Part shown: one piece after another, positions 1-10,185 of the stretch
How the letters are laid out: each line of letters opens with the position of its first letter
Numbering within the stretch: the first letter of the stretch is position 1
Source: Amphimedon queenslandica
Taxonomy: Eukaryota; Porifera; Demospongiae; Haplosclerida; Niphatidae
Length of the DNA stretch: 34,885 nucleotides
Assembly (NCBI RefSeq): GCF_000090795.2
Contig: NW_003546444.1
Span: 130,817-165,701 of the forward strand
Direction: 5' to 3'
Translations under genes and position numbers: made by a program
The notes under the pieces: model-generated
The model's input: the letters and a program-made list of their open reading frames with translations, nothing else
Databases searched by the model: none
What the model was told of the DNA's origin: nothing

Positions 1-34
<34 letters not shown>

Positions 35-60
35 GAGAGAGAGGGAGAGAGAGAGGGAGA
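1..60. repeat. GA-rich microsatellite
   Basis: The window opens inside a (GA)n tract with scattered GGG interruptions. It is simple sequence with no coding signal. Confidence 0.95.
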
Positions 61-500
61 CCTGGTTTATTTCTATTGACCTGTGGTCCTTAAGGTTAAA
101 CTTGATATGTCTTATTTTGTCTAGACTCCATAACGATAATCACGTTATACCAGTCATTGTTGGAATACACTTGTCCACACACACTCTTTTGTTAGCATTG
201 GTTTTACTATACATGTACATGTACATACGTATGACCAGCAATATGTAAATATTGTATACAAACATACCTAGACTTGTTGATAAAGCTTAAGTAGTTAATG
301 ATGTTTGTAGTCAAGAACAATGGAGCCTGCATTGTCCTGCATTAAAGCTTTTATTTTTTATAATAAGGACAGCATTCAAGTGTTAATTTTATAGTGTAGC
401 TTATAAAATAAAGACACATACCTTTATAATGATGACATTTTGTAATGTCCTAGTTAGTACAAGCCTATACAAGAGTACCTCTGAAATGAGGACACCTCTG
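61..500. other. AT-rich non-coding stretch
   Basis: No gene or exon seen. It may be intron of the gene whose last exon lies at 1631. The last part, about 445-500, looks like a diverged flank of the 61-bp repeat that follows. Confidence 0.5.
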
Positions 501-970
501 TATTAAGGGCAGGTAGTGTGGGCCCAATGGTGTCCTTAATAAAGAGACTATACTGTACATGTATTAAGGACAGGTAGTGTGGGCCCAATGGTGTCCTTAA
601 TAAAGAGACTATACTGTACATGTATTAAGGACAGGTAGTGTGGGCCCAATGGTGTCCTTAATAAAGAGGCTACACTGTACATGTATTAAGGACAGGTAGT
701 GTGGGCCCAATGGTGTCCTTAATAAAGAGGTTACACTGTACATGTATTAAGGACAGGTAGTGTGGGCCCAATGGTGTCCTTAATAAAGAGGCTACACTGT
801 ACATGTATTAAGGAAAGGTAGTGTGGGCCCAATGGTGTCCTTAATAAAGAGGTTACACTGTACATGTATTAAGGAAAGGTAGTGTGGACCCAATGGTGTC
901 CTTAATAAAGAGGTTACACTGTACATGTATTAAGGAAAGGTAGTGTGGGCCCAATGGTGTCCTTAATAAG
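501..970. repeat. 61-bp minisatellite, about 8 copies, each with an internal inverted repeat
   Basis: The unit starts TATTAAGGAC and recurs at 501, 562, 623, 684, 745, 806, 867 and 928, a spacing of exactly 61 bp. Copies differ at only a few bases, for example GGACAGG versus GGAAAGG. Inside each unit TATTAAGGAC pairs with GTCCTTAATA about 20 bases later, so each copy can fold into a hairpin. The spacing between copies is itself repeated sequence, so this is not a CRISPR array. Confidence 0.95.
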
Positions 971-1630
971 GTTTAATGATACTTATATCCTACTGATGAC
1001 ACACATTTTGAAGTGCTTTCAAATTATAAAACATATTGAGCTCTTTCAGTAATGTTAACTTGAGCCATCATTAAGTTCAGTAGATATATGTACAGTTTTA
1101 GATGTAAGTAACTAAATGTTGTGCCTTTTTCAATATTGTGCCTTTTTCTAGAAGCAGATTAAGTTTACTATGCTGCTACTGTACTAAAACGTTTAAAATA
1201 TGCTAGTTAGTAATTGTAGAAAGATTATGTGGCAGCTCTAAAGCGATACCTGATAGTGTTTGGCGTAGTTTATAGATTCAATCAGAGATATTGTGGCATG
1301 CAAATATTTAAAAACAGACCACATCAAATGTCACATCTTGTACACTGAGCCATAGTTGTTATTCATACCATCATTTTTGAACTGGTTTTAATTGGATCTT
1401 TTCCTTTGAATTTTACCAGTGCGTGTGTGAGGGGGTGGGCAGACTGTGTGTGATTAATTGGAAGTGTCTTTTGATATTCATTATTTTATCTCTCCCCCTC
1501 TTTCTCTCTCACTCTCCCCCCCTCTCTCTCTCTCTCCCCTCCTCCCTCTCTCACTCTTCCCCCCTCTCTCTTTCTCCCCTCCTCCTCCCCCCTCTCTCTC
1601 TCCTCCCCCCTCTTTCTCTCCCCTCTACAG
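971..1630. other. Non-coding stretch ending in a polypyrimidine tract and splice acceptor
   Basis: Nothing coding is recognised. From about 1490 to 1628 the sequence is almost pure C/T, ending CTCTACAG at 1630. That is a long polypyrimidine tract with a splice acceptor for the exon at 1631. Confidence 0.6.
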
Positions 1631-2052
1631 CTACTGGTCCTATACTTTATCCTTCTGACACTGTCTATCGCTCTATCCCTATGGCCCCCATTGCCATCAC
1701 AAACACAACCTACAACACCCAAAGCTATGCATCCTCCACCTCTGCCTCTCGCTACCAACAGCCTCCGCTCTCTCACCTCTCGGGAGCCGGGGGAACCGCC
1801 CACAACTTCCAATATGTGGCCACGCCTACTTCTTACCATCAGCAAGCCACGTCTCCTATACACTCACGTCCTGCTCTTTATAATCAGTACACTCCAGTCC
1901 AAGTCTTGCAACCTATGCCTTATCTGCCTCCATCCGGAGGACGTCATACGGCCCTTACAGGTACCACTATAGATCAAGGGGCTGGTTATACGCCCACGGA
2001 CTCTTTTTCAACGCAGTCGACAAGACATTGGAGTCCGACGACTTATCCTTAA
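1631..2052 (+). CDS. Last exon of an unrecognised Pro/Ser/Thr/Tyr-rich protein
   Basis: This is a 3' terminal exon only; the rest of the gene lies left of the window. It follows a strong acceptor (CTCTACAG) and starts in phase 1, its first two bases completing a codon. It reads about 140 residues to a TAA at 2050-2052. The reading starts TGPILYPSDTVYRSIPM and ends in WSPTTYP. It is rich in Pro, Ser, Thr, Gln and Tyr with no Cys and no domain I recognise. Such tails are common in RNA-binding and transcriptional proteins, but that is only analogy. Another frame stays open for part of the exon; I prefer this one because it runs through to a stop followed at once by AT-rich 3' sequence. The open frame upstream of 1631 is a translated polypyrimidine tract and not protein. 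Confidence 0.5.
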
Positions 2053-2126
2053 TAATTAATTCAATTATTATTAATTAATTATTTAGCCTGGTATATTAAT
2101 TATTATTATATATTATAGTTATTATT

Positions 2127-2164
<38 letters not shown>

Positions 2165-2970
2165 CGCATTATTTCATTTATTATTTTTGTTTTGTTTTGA
2201 CCACCAATGGAACTTTGTGTGTACATTTATTTTTTGATTGCCCCACACTAAATTTTGCAGGTAGAACAATTTAGTTACTTCTCATTATTATTATTATTAT
2301 TATTAATAAATACTACTATTATCTCTTTTTGTTTTTTAATTCATTAATCCTTATTTGTGTTTAAATTATATATTATATATATTATTATTATTATTATTAT
2401 CACTTGTTAAAATTATTTTGCGGCTACTTTTGCAGCCAAAAATTTATGCAACACAAATGCGCTTACACTAAGAAGCTAGTTTGGAACAATATTGATTAAT
2501 ATTTTATAGAGTTAAAAGCATTTTAAGCCAAGTCCCTCTTTTAGGGATTGGATATGGTTTTTGAAGCATCAAAAAAACTAAAAATGCATTTTTATAAAAT
2601 AGAATAAGAAATTAATAAAATTGATAAAAATTAAATGATAAAAAATAAAAATTAGAAAATTTTAAAAAAATTTGGAGGTGTGAACAAGGCCTTGTTCACA
2701 CCTCTAAAGGTGTTAACAGAGTGACAAAAATTTCATGCTCCACCAACTTGAGTTTAGGACTTGATGATACAGTATTGCAGTACATAATGCACTATATTTC
2801 AGTATAGTCTAGTTCTGTTACATCAATTAGTTACTGTTACCATAGTAGTACATGTAGATAAAGATTAACACAGTGGTTTAATATTTGTTAACTGCAAAAT
2901 GAAATAATTGTACAAAATATAAAATAGTTTTGAAAATTTAAATTGACTTTCACAACTAAGTATCAAACAG
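2053..2970. other. AT-rich intergenic region between convergent genes
   Basis: Holds (GTT)n at about 2124-2160, TTA-type microsatellites at about 2282-2305 and 2380-2400, and a perfect 30-bp palindrome at 2675-2704. The genes on both sides end here, so it should contain both 3' UTRs. No exon seen. Confidence 0.7.
2675..2704. repeat. Perfect 30-bp palindrome
   Basis: GAGGTGTGAACAAGG is followed directly by its exact reverse complement with no loop. Bases outside 2675-2704 do not pair. Confidence 0.95.
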
Positions 2971-5900
2971 TCAATCCTTTTCTTCTCTTATGTCGTTTCT
3001 CCATTGCTTGATATTCTCAGATTTAATTCCACTCCCGCCACAGACAATGACTATTACATTGCTTAAGCTTTTTGGAAGCTTTCCTTCACCTTGGAGGCGA
3101 GGGATAAGACTTTTATCAGTTACTGCAGCAAGAGCAGCCCCACAGGCCGGAGGGACAAGAACTTCATGATAATCTAAAAAGAGGAGAGATAGAAATGAAG
3201 AGGAAACTTGGGTATAATTTTTATTTTTAAGTAACAGCAGACAGGAGGAAACTTGGGTATATTTTTTTTAATTTTAAGTTTAAAAATTAACAGCAGAAAG
3301 TCGGATGCATTCTTTATATAGAAGGCACCGTAAATCTGGTATACCGTATAGCGCTTTATTTTGGTAGCGCTTTATTTTGGCAATTTTGCTATAAAATTAT
3401 AATTGGTGGTTTTTAATTTGGTGGTTTTTGTGGCACATGCATTACTGAGCATGCGCATTAATGATTGGTGGTCTTAATATTGGGGATTCTGTTTGCAAAC
3501 CGCCAATCACCAAATTAAAGCGCTATATGGTATTTCGAGTGATGGTAGTTTTCGTAATGCAATGAGGCATGCTAAATTTAGAACTGCTAATAATTATTTC
3601 CTTTAAACGTATTAATGTATTGGGGTAAATAGGCAGCATATGAAATTTTCCAACACCTAAATTTCCATTCTGTATTTTTGTATTTTATAACCATTGAAAA
3701 TAACCAGATTTACGGTATTTTACACAGTAAGGAATATAACTGGTAGTTGATACACTAGGTGCTGTTTATTGAAATAGTATAAAGAATATCATCAAGAGGC
3801 TGTACTGTATATACTTGCATATAATTATTCATGTACCTGACATAAAGACACAAGCTTTCAGTGCTTCCTTGTCTGGAACTACACACGAGATAACATTTTT
3901 ATTTTGGAGCCACTCGTAGGATCTTTTACTGACCTTTAAAGCACCTAAACATTTAGCTATACTATAATAAAAACATAGAAAATAATATAAAATGGTGCAT
4001 TTTACACAATAAATGATACTCAAGCTTTTTAATGCATTTTTGATGCAAATTTGTAAAAAAATTTGCATCAAAAGTTGGTTAGAGTCCTTGGTATTTTGTT
4101 TAAATGGTTTCAATAAAAAGCTAAAAAAATTATTTAACAATTTTGAACTGATTCGAATCAAAATTAGATTTTTTACAAATTTTAAAGTTACTCCAAAATT
4201 GGGCCCAAAGTCCCTGTACTATAGTACAGGGTTTTTGGTCAAACTTTGTCAAAAATGAAAAGGAAAAAAATTTCAATTTTTATAAATTTTTTTGATACAT
4301 ATACAGGTACTTATGTTGTGTAGAAAGTTTGACCTAATTACGATCAAGTTTGGGTTTTTTATGAATTTTAAAGTTACTCCAAAATTGGGCCCAAAGTCCC
4401 TGTACTATAACAGGGATTTTGGCCAAATTTCATCAAAAATGAAAAGGAGAGAATTCTCCATTTTAATAATTTTATCTGATACGTATACATGTACTTATGT
4501 TGTGTAGAAAGCTTGAACTGATTACGATCAAGTTTAAATTTTTTATGAATTTTTAAAGTTACTCCAAAATTGGGCCCAAAGTCCCTGTACTATAGTACAG
4601 GGATTTTCGTCAAATTTTGTCAAAAATGAAAAGGAGAAAATTTTCAATTTTTATAATTTTTTTGATGCATATACAGGTACTTATGTTGTGTAGAAAGTTT
4701 GAACTGATTACGATCAAGTTTGGATTTTTTATGAATTTTTAAAGTTACGCCAAAATTGGGCCCAAAGTCCCTGTACTATAGTACATGGTCTTGGTCACAG
4801 ATTTTGTCATAGTGGAAGAAATAGGTTTTTGCTTGTCACGGATTTACTTATGTTGTATTTAAAGTTTGAACTGATTACGATCAGATCATTGACTCATTAA
4901 GTTTATCCTAACCTTGTTATCTCCTTAAGAGATTCCCACCTTCCCTCTCTCACACACAGATTCAAGCTATCCGCACCCTCCGTTTCCATGGCAATAAAGG
5001 GGATGTGACCCCACCCAACCCTCTCCATCCCATGAAGTATTCCATTCATTAAACCACCACCTCCAACTGACGCTATTATGAGATCAGGAGGGGCGGAGTC
5101 TGATGGTAACTGAGACTTTATTTCAGTGACAATAGATGAATGGCCTTCCCTGGAGAGAGAAAGAGAAGAAAGGAGAGAGTGGGAGAGAGAGAGAGGGAGG
5201 GAGAGAGAGGGAGAGAGAGAGAGAGAGGATAGAGGGAGAGAGAGAGAGAGAGGAGGAAAAAAGGAGAAAGAAAGAGATAGAGGGTTGAGAGAGAAGAGAG
5301 AATAAAGGGAGAGAGACAAAAGTAAAACTAGACAAAAAGGAAATACATACCATATTGTTGGATGGTCAAAAGGGTGAATCATAAAAGCCCCTATCATTAT
5401 AAATAATAATAAACTATTATTCAGTTGCATATTTCTAACCTTCTTTATTTGCAGTTTTCACAGCCAAAGCATTAGTCTCATCCCAAACCTGTTATAAGAA
5501 CAGGTTATTGGTGGCGTACGAGGATTGACATACCTTTCCATGTACATGTACACTGGCCCCTCCCTCTTTTAACATCTCTCTCATGACCTCACGAGTTGTC
5601 ATGGGAACATACACAGAGATTGGTGTGTCTAGTTCTTTTGCTGCTCTAGTAGCAGCTAGTCCAGCGTTACCACCTGAAAATATGAATGAAGACTTTAAGT
5701 GACCGGGTTTCTTTCAAAAGCCAATTGGATGAATGGAAATTGTTGTTCTGATATGTATTGAAAACAATATATAGCTGGAAATGTTGGAATTCAATTTTAA
5801 AGTTTTGTGTTCATCAAAGCACATGTAATACCGTAGAGTGCCTTTTTTTAGGGCTATAAATTTCCTGGATTTTCATTTCGCGGATTTAATTTTCATGAAT

Positions 5901-6477
5901 TTATGCCGTCTGCCATCTTGTACCGTATTAATTTGATTTTCGTGAAAGTAATTTTCGTGAATCTTTCAAAAAATTGCAAAATTTATAGCTCTCGAAAAAA
6001 AGGCGCCCTACGGTAGTTAATGAGTGTATTAACAACTACCACACCTACACCAGCAAAATTAAATTCATTACAAAGTTTGAGCTGATTCTGATTTGTCAAT
6101 ATGTAAATTTTCTAGCTCACAGTACATGTACCATTAATACTCCTAGTGTTAGTAGGTGTGGTTTAATACTGTACAAGTACAATTACAAATAACAAATCAA
6201 CAAAGATGAAAAATGACATAGAAGTGGGTGCACATTATAGATCTAATTACCTGATGAACATACAAATTTCTTATATCCTTCATCAACACTCTATAATAAG
6301 AACATAAGCAGGTAAAATCAATATGGATCTAGATTTACATGCCTTTTTACAGAGTAAGCTAATCCCGCGGTATTTAAAGCTCCCAGTGATCTGCTGTGTC
6401 TCCATCTTTAGCCACACGCTGCCCCCTAAACTCTTTGAGAGCTCCTCGCATCTCTTTAGCTCTGTTTCTACATACAT
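2971..6477 (-). CDS. SDSL: Serine dehydratase-like PLP enzyme, 8 exons
   Basis: PLP enzyme of the L-serine/L-threonine dehydratase family, which converts serine to pyruvate (or threonine to 2-oxobutyrate) plus ammonia in the cytosol. Exons (minus): 6477-6343, 6290-6251, 5673-5534, 5488-5440, 5390-5351, 5149-4913, 3961-3837, 3173-2971. They join in phase to 322 residues, close to the vertebrate length. Landmarks are the Schiff-base lysine K35 in GSFKYRG, the CSSGGNAGLA substrate loop across the exon 2/3 junction, the phosphate-binding GGGGL at about 164-168, PACGAALAAV, and the C-terminal VIVCGGS holding the cysteine that faces the cofactor ring. The Gly in SSGGNAG, plus GKVWDE and PFDHP, resemble SDSL more than SDS, which has Ala in that loop. 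The ATG at 6477 is the first Met in the open frame. Intron 1 needs a GC donor; all others are GT-AG. SDS is the alternative name. Confidence 0.93.
3342..3532. mobile_element. MITE-like element A, TA-flanked
   Basis: A 191-bp segment in the last SDSL-like intron. Left end TACCGTATAGCGCTTTA matches the reverse complement of the right end (TAAAGCGCTATATGGTA) with one or two differences. Both ends carry TA, as expected of a Tc1/mariner-type target duplication. It has no coding capacity. The inner TGAGCATGCGCAT also occurs near 22694. Confidence 0.75.
4030..4880 (-). repeat. Satellite array, ~184-bp unit, about 4 copies, in an SDSL-like intron
   Basis: The landmark GGGCCCAAAGTCCCTGTAC recurs at about 4201, 4386, 4571 and 4758, a spacing of about 185 bp. 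Each unit holds CTGTACTATAGTACAG, a near-perfect short palindrome, and the reverse complement of the core TCAAACTTTCTACACAACAT seen in other copies in this window. The array is inverted relative to the 8.2-9.6 kb array. Open frames here repeat the same peptide and are not genes. Confidence 0.85.
5158..5335. repeat. GA-rich microsatellite in an SDSL-like intron
   Basis: Imperfect (GA)n on the plus strand. Read on the minus strand it is the long pyrimidine tract that leads into the acceptor of the exon at 5149. The apparent Ser/Leu-rich open frame across it is low-complexity artefact. Confidence 0.9.
5829..6015. mobile_element. MITE-like element B, TA-flanked
   Basis: A 187-bp segment in SDSL-like intron 2. 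Left end TACCGTAGAGTGCC mirrors the right end GGCGCCCTACGGTA. The inner part carries GCCGTCTGCCATCTTGTACC. A second copy lies in opposite orientation at 28328-28533. TA at both borders suggests a Tc1/mariner-type MITE. Confidence 0.82.
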
Positions 6478-6998
6478 CCTAGTTTTTCTACCATAAATCC
6501 AGCCACACCCACAAGAAGCTAGATCAGAATCAGATGCATGCAGATGATGCAGTTGCAGGATAATTAGATATCAAACTGTGGACTTTTCATTTTATGGAAG
6601 ATGCTAGCAGCAAGAAGGATAACTCATCATAACTGAGAGGAAAGGGTGCAACATGAAAGCTAGAGAAAAGACTTATACTTTACCCACTTTTACATAGGTC
6701 AGAGATCAGCTAAAACAAATACAGATATGCTATTGTCATAATATCTAGATATTCTATGATCTGTCTTCTGGTGGGCGGGAATGAGAAACCACTAATTCTT
6801 TGTTCATAGTTCCTAGTATAGATTTAAAATATCTATGCTTTCTTTTCATTGTTTAATAGCCGCACGGCTACCGAGAGCAATCTTAATTCTTTCAATGTAG
6901 CCTTATCATGAGAATACTTATAAGCTGCAATTTTGTAAGTGACCACAGTTGCGACAGTAAATTGAATTGTTCAATAACTTGAAGCATCATAGAGAGTC

Positions 6999-7983
6999 AT
7001 GAGTCCAGTTTTAGCTCTACTCTTGCTATATCTCTTTAGTAATGTCAATGGAAATTGCTCTAACAGTAAGGAAAATAGTAAATCAGTTTGAGACCCTTTT
7101 ATGATTATTATTTCTATAGAGCTTCCCACTGGTCTACCACGTTCATGCAAGGACTGGTATGATATGGGTGCCACTCAAAGCTGCGAGTATCCAATATTTT
7201 CTAATAGCAATGTTGCAAAAATGGCATGTAATCCATTAGCATGCATAGTTACCATCAATTCTTCTGTAGGTCTACTGTGATATGGAGGGTACAAACTGTG
7301 ATGGCACAGGTGGATGGACAAGACTGGCCTTTTTCGATATGACCCAGCCTGGTGCTACATGTCCTAGTGGACTAAGACAACAGAGCTTTACTGCCATCCC
7401 TCATCCCCTCTGTAAGAGGCCGTCTTCCTCATGGGCCAGTTGTGCTTCAACAAAATTTACAGCTATATATTCAGGAATGAAATATACCGAAGTCTGTGGA
7501 CGAGTTAGAGGGTATCAGCTAGGAAGTCCAGAGGCTTTTGTTTCAAGCAATTACTATGGCATAGAGAGTACTTATGTTGATGGCGTCTCAATCACTCATG
7601 GAAGATATCCTCGCAAGCATATCTGGTCGTATGCTGGGGGATACCAGTCTCATAGTACCAGCCGATTTGCATGTCCTTGCAATAAAGGTTACAATGGTGG
7701 TAGTAATCCCAGCTCTTTTATTGGAAGTCATTATTATTGCGAATCGGGTACCCCATCTGGTGTGGACTATGTCAATGGTGTCCTTTATGCGAATGATGTT
7801 CTCTGGGATGGTAAAGGATGTGATGGAATTGAAGGTCCTTGTTGCACTAATCCTAAACTTCCTTGGTTTTATAGGAAATTGAGTCAGAAGACAACAGATG
7901 ATATAGAGCTGAGAATATGCAACGTTAGAGAAACTGCTATTGATGACGTACCTATTGATATTGTTGAAATATTTATCCGCTAA
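6999..7983 (+). CDS. Secreted fibrinogen-like cysteine-rich protein, copy 1
   Basis: Predicted secreted protein of about 290 residues from three exons: 6999-7065, 7120-7211 and 7270-7983. A signal peptide opens it (MSPVLALLLLYLFSNVNG), followed by SCKDWYDMGATQS, then VYCDMEG and GGWTRLAFFDMT, the pattern of the N-terminal part of fibrinogen/intelectin-type domains. The C-terminal half departs from fibrinogen: VCGRVRGYQ, YVDGVSITHG, KHIWSYAGG, a CPC pair, YYCESG, LWDGKGCDG, CCTNPKLPWFYRKL, TTDDIELRICN and a final VEIFIR. It is clearly paralogous to the gene at 10186 and the nested gene at 16950. The weak point is the intron 2 donor (AAT/GTTGCA), chosen because it restores phase and the SGYY-like segment. 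Ligand and role are unknown; innate recognition is a guess from fold similarity. Confidence 0.75.
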
Positions 7984-8215
7984 CTGCAGTGATGGATTGT
8001 ATACAATTTTGATGCAAAAACTAAGATTTTTAGGATTTTTGTGAAATTATTTTTTGATGAACTAATTATTTTTTGCAAAAGATTTTTTTGAACTTAGAGT
8101 TAGAAAAATGGAAAGCAATGAGAAGCATGTGGGGCATGCAAGGCCACCAATGAATATCATTATAAGTACTACATGTCTGTCATAAATATATCACTATGCA
8201 TCATATAAATGCAAT
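7984..8215. other. AT-rich 3' region of copy 1
   Basis: No further gene. T-rich sequence, probably 3' UTR and flank, runs into the satellite array. Confidence 0.5.
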
Positions 8216-9580
8216 AAAAATTTGCGGTGATTTTGGAGCTATTTTTTGGAAAAACCATAAACTATACAGGGTACTTTTCATTTCTTAAAATAGCCATAAC
8301 TCAAAAATTGAAATCGGAAGCACTTCAAACTTGCTACACAGCATAAGGACGTCAATATGTATCAGAAAATATAATAAAAATTTGGTGTAATTTTTGAGCC
8401 ATTTTTTGAAAAAAAACCATAGGCTATAGCTTTGGGTATTTTTCAGAATTTTACCGTTTTTTTAAAATAGCAATAACTTGAAAAATTGAAGTCAGAATCA
8501 ACTCAAACTTTCTACACAGCATAAGTACATCAATATGCATCAGAAAATGTAATAAAAATTGGGAATGATTTTGGAGCCATTTTTTGAAAAAGCCATGGGC
8601 TATAGTCCATGCTTTTTCTGAAATTTTGCTACTTTTTAAAAATGGCCATAACTTGAAAAATTGAAGTTGGAATCACTTCAAACTTGCTACACAGCATAAG
8701 GACATCAATATGTATCAAAAAATCTAATAAAAATTTGAGGTGATTTTGCAGCCATTTTAAAAAAAAAACAATGGGCTATAGCCTTGGATATTTTTCAGAA
8801 TTTTGCTGTTTTCTTAAAAAATGGACGTAACTTTAAAAACTGAAGTCGGAATCACTTCAAACTTGCTACACAGCATAAGGACATCAATATGTATCAAAAA
8901 ATCTAATAAAAATTTGAGGTGATTTTGCAGCTGTTTTTAAAAAAAACAATGAGCTATAGCCTTGGATATTTTTCAGAATTTTGCCGTTTTCTTAAAATGG
9001 CCGTAAGTTGAAAAATTCAAGTCGGAATCAACTCAAACTTTCTACACAGCATAAGGACATCAATATGTATCAGAAAATGTAATAAAAATTTGGGGTGATT
9101 TTTGAGCCATTTTTTGGAAAAAACCATGGGCTATAGCCTTGGGTATTTTTCAGAATTTTGCCGTTTTCTTAAAAAATGGACGTAACTTTAAAAATTGAAG
9201 TCGGAATCACTTCAAACTTGCTACGCAGCATAAGGACATCAATATGTATTAGAAAATCTAATAAAAATTTGGGGTGATTTTTGAGCCATTTTTTGGAAAA
9301 AACCATGGGCTATAGCCTTGGGTATTTTTCAGAATTTTGCCGTTTTCTTTAAAAATGGATGTAACTTAAAAAATTGAAGTTGGAATCACTTCAAACTTGC
9401 TACACAGCATAAGTACATCAATATGTATCAGAAAATGTAATAAAAATTGGAGGTGATTTTGGAGCCATTTTTTGAAAAAAAAACCATGGGCAAAGTACAG
9501 GGTACTCTTCAGGATTTGGGCATTTTCTTAAAATGGCTGTAACTTGAAAATTTTTTGTTTGAATCCGCTCAAACTTTCTT
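8216..9580 (+). repeat. Satellite array, ~178-bp unit, about 7-8 copies
   Basis: The landmark ACACAGCATAAGGACATCAA recurs at about 8337, 8514, 8690, 8869, 9046, 9224 and 9402, a spacing of about 175-180 bp. Each unit also has a GAGCCATTTTTTG block, ATGGGCTATAGCC, and a CGTAACTT-AAAAATTGAAGTCGGAATCA block. Copies differ by roughly 10 per cent by eye. The core is shared with copies in introns of SDSL-like, NCOR and MMAB. There is no coding capacity. Confidence 0.92.
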
Positions 9581-10185
9581 ATCACATGATCTAATCTAAT
9601 ACGACTTTTTAATGATGAGTTGAGATAATCTTGCTAGCCACTAAAGATGAGATCCTTTACTCATTATGATGTTGAAAATTAGGCATGGCCTATGGTCAAA
9701 CCCATATATATATAATGGTTTAGCAAGAAATGGCAAATCATATGTGATTCAAGTCATAGTATCAACATCCTCACATTATACCAGTAGCATGACCACATGG
9801 AAGCCATGCAGTGCAGTGCAAAGCCATAAGTTTTTGAGGTCTATAGATATTAATCTTTTTATGGAATTGTGGCAGCCTAGCATATAAAAGTTTTCACTGA
9901 AGTATAGACTTCAATAAATTGATTAAGGCATCATGATTACTACTATAGCACACAATTAGCTACTACTAGTCTACTACCGTGAAGCTGGCACATCACGTAG
10001 CGTTCCTGGCACTGTTCCAGTAGCTATTTGAGCAGAGTAAAAAAGTAATCCTATCTTGCCTAATATCCTGACAGAGCTTTGTCTAATTTAGTGTCATCAT
10101 CAGCTATAGTTCTGGTAAGCAGTGAAGAGCAGCCATTGATCAGTAGTGTGATCAAGTGAATTTGCAAAAATAAGCTGTGATCACT
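9581..10185. other. Upstream region of fibrinogen-like copy 2
   Basis: Non-coding. CATATAAAAG at 9881-9890 is a possible TATA element about 300 bases before the ATG. That would imply a long or spliced 5' UTR. Nothing else recognised. Confidence 0.45.

Noticed and set aside
501..970. CRISPR-like array
   Set aside because: The whole 61-bp unit is repeated without unique spacers, and the genome is animal. It is a minisatellite.
1423..1660. Long open frames through the C/T-rich tract before 1631
   Set aside because: They translate a polypyrimidine tract and splice acceptor into Ser/Leu/Pro repeats; only the part after 1630 looks like protein.
4013..4507. Two 70-80 codon plus-strand frames with matching peptides (NFKVTPKLGPKSLYY)
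   Set aside because: They are translations of the satellite unit; the same peptide repeats at the unit length and the array sits in an intron.
2971..6477. Threonine deaminase (IlvA-type) rather than serine dehydratase-like
   Set aside because: The chain ends at VIVCGGS plus a short tail with no C-terminal regulatory domain, and its length and motifs fit animal SDS/SDSL.
10177..10185. GTG start for fibrinogen-like copy 2
   Set aside because: An ATG follows three codons later and heads a good signal peptide; animal genes rarely start at GTG. The same reasoning moved the starts at 18623, 25505 and 17876.
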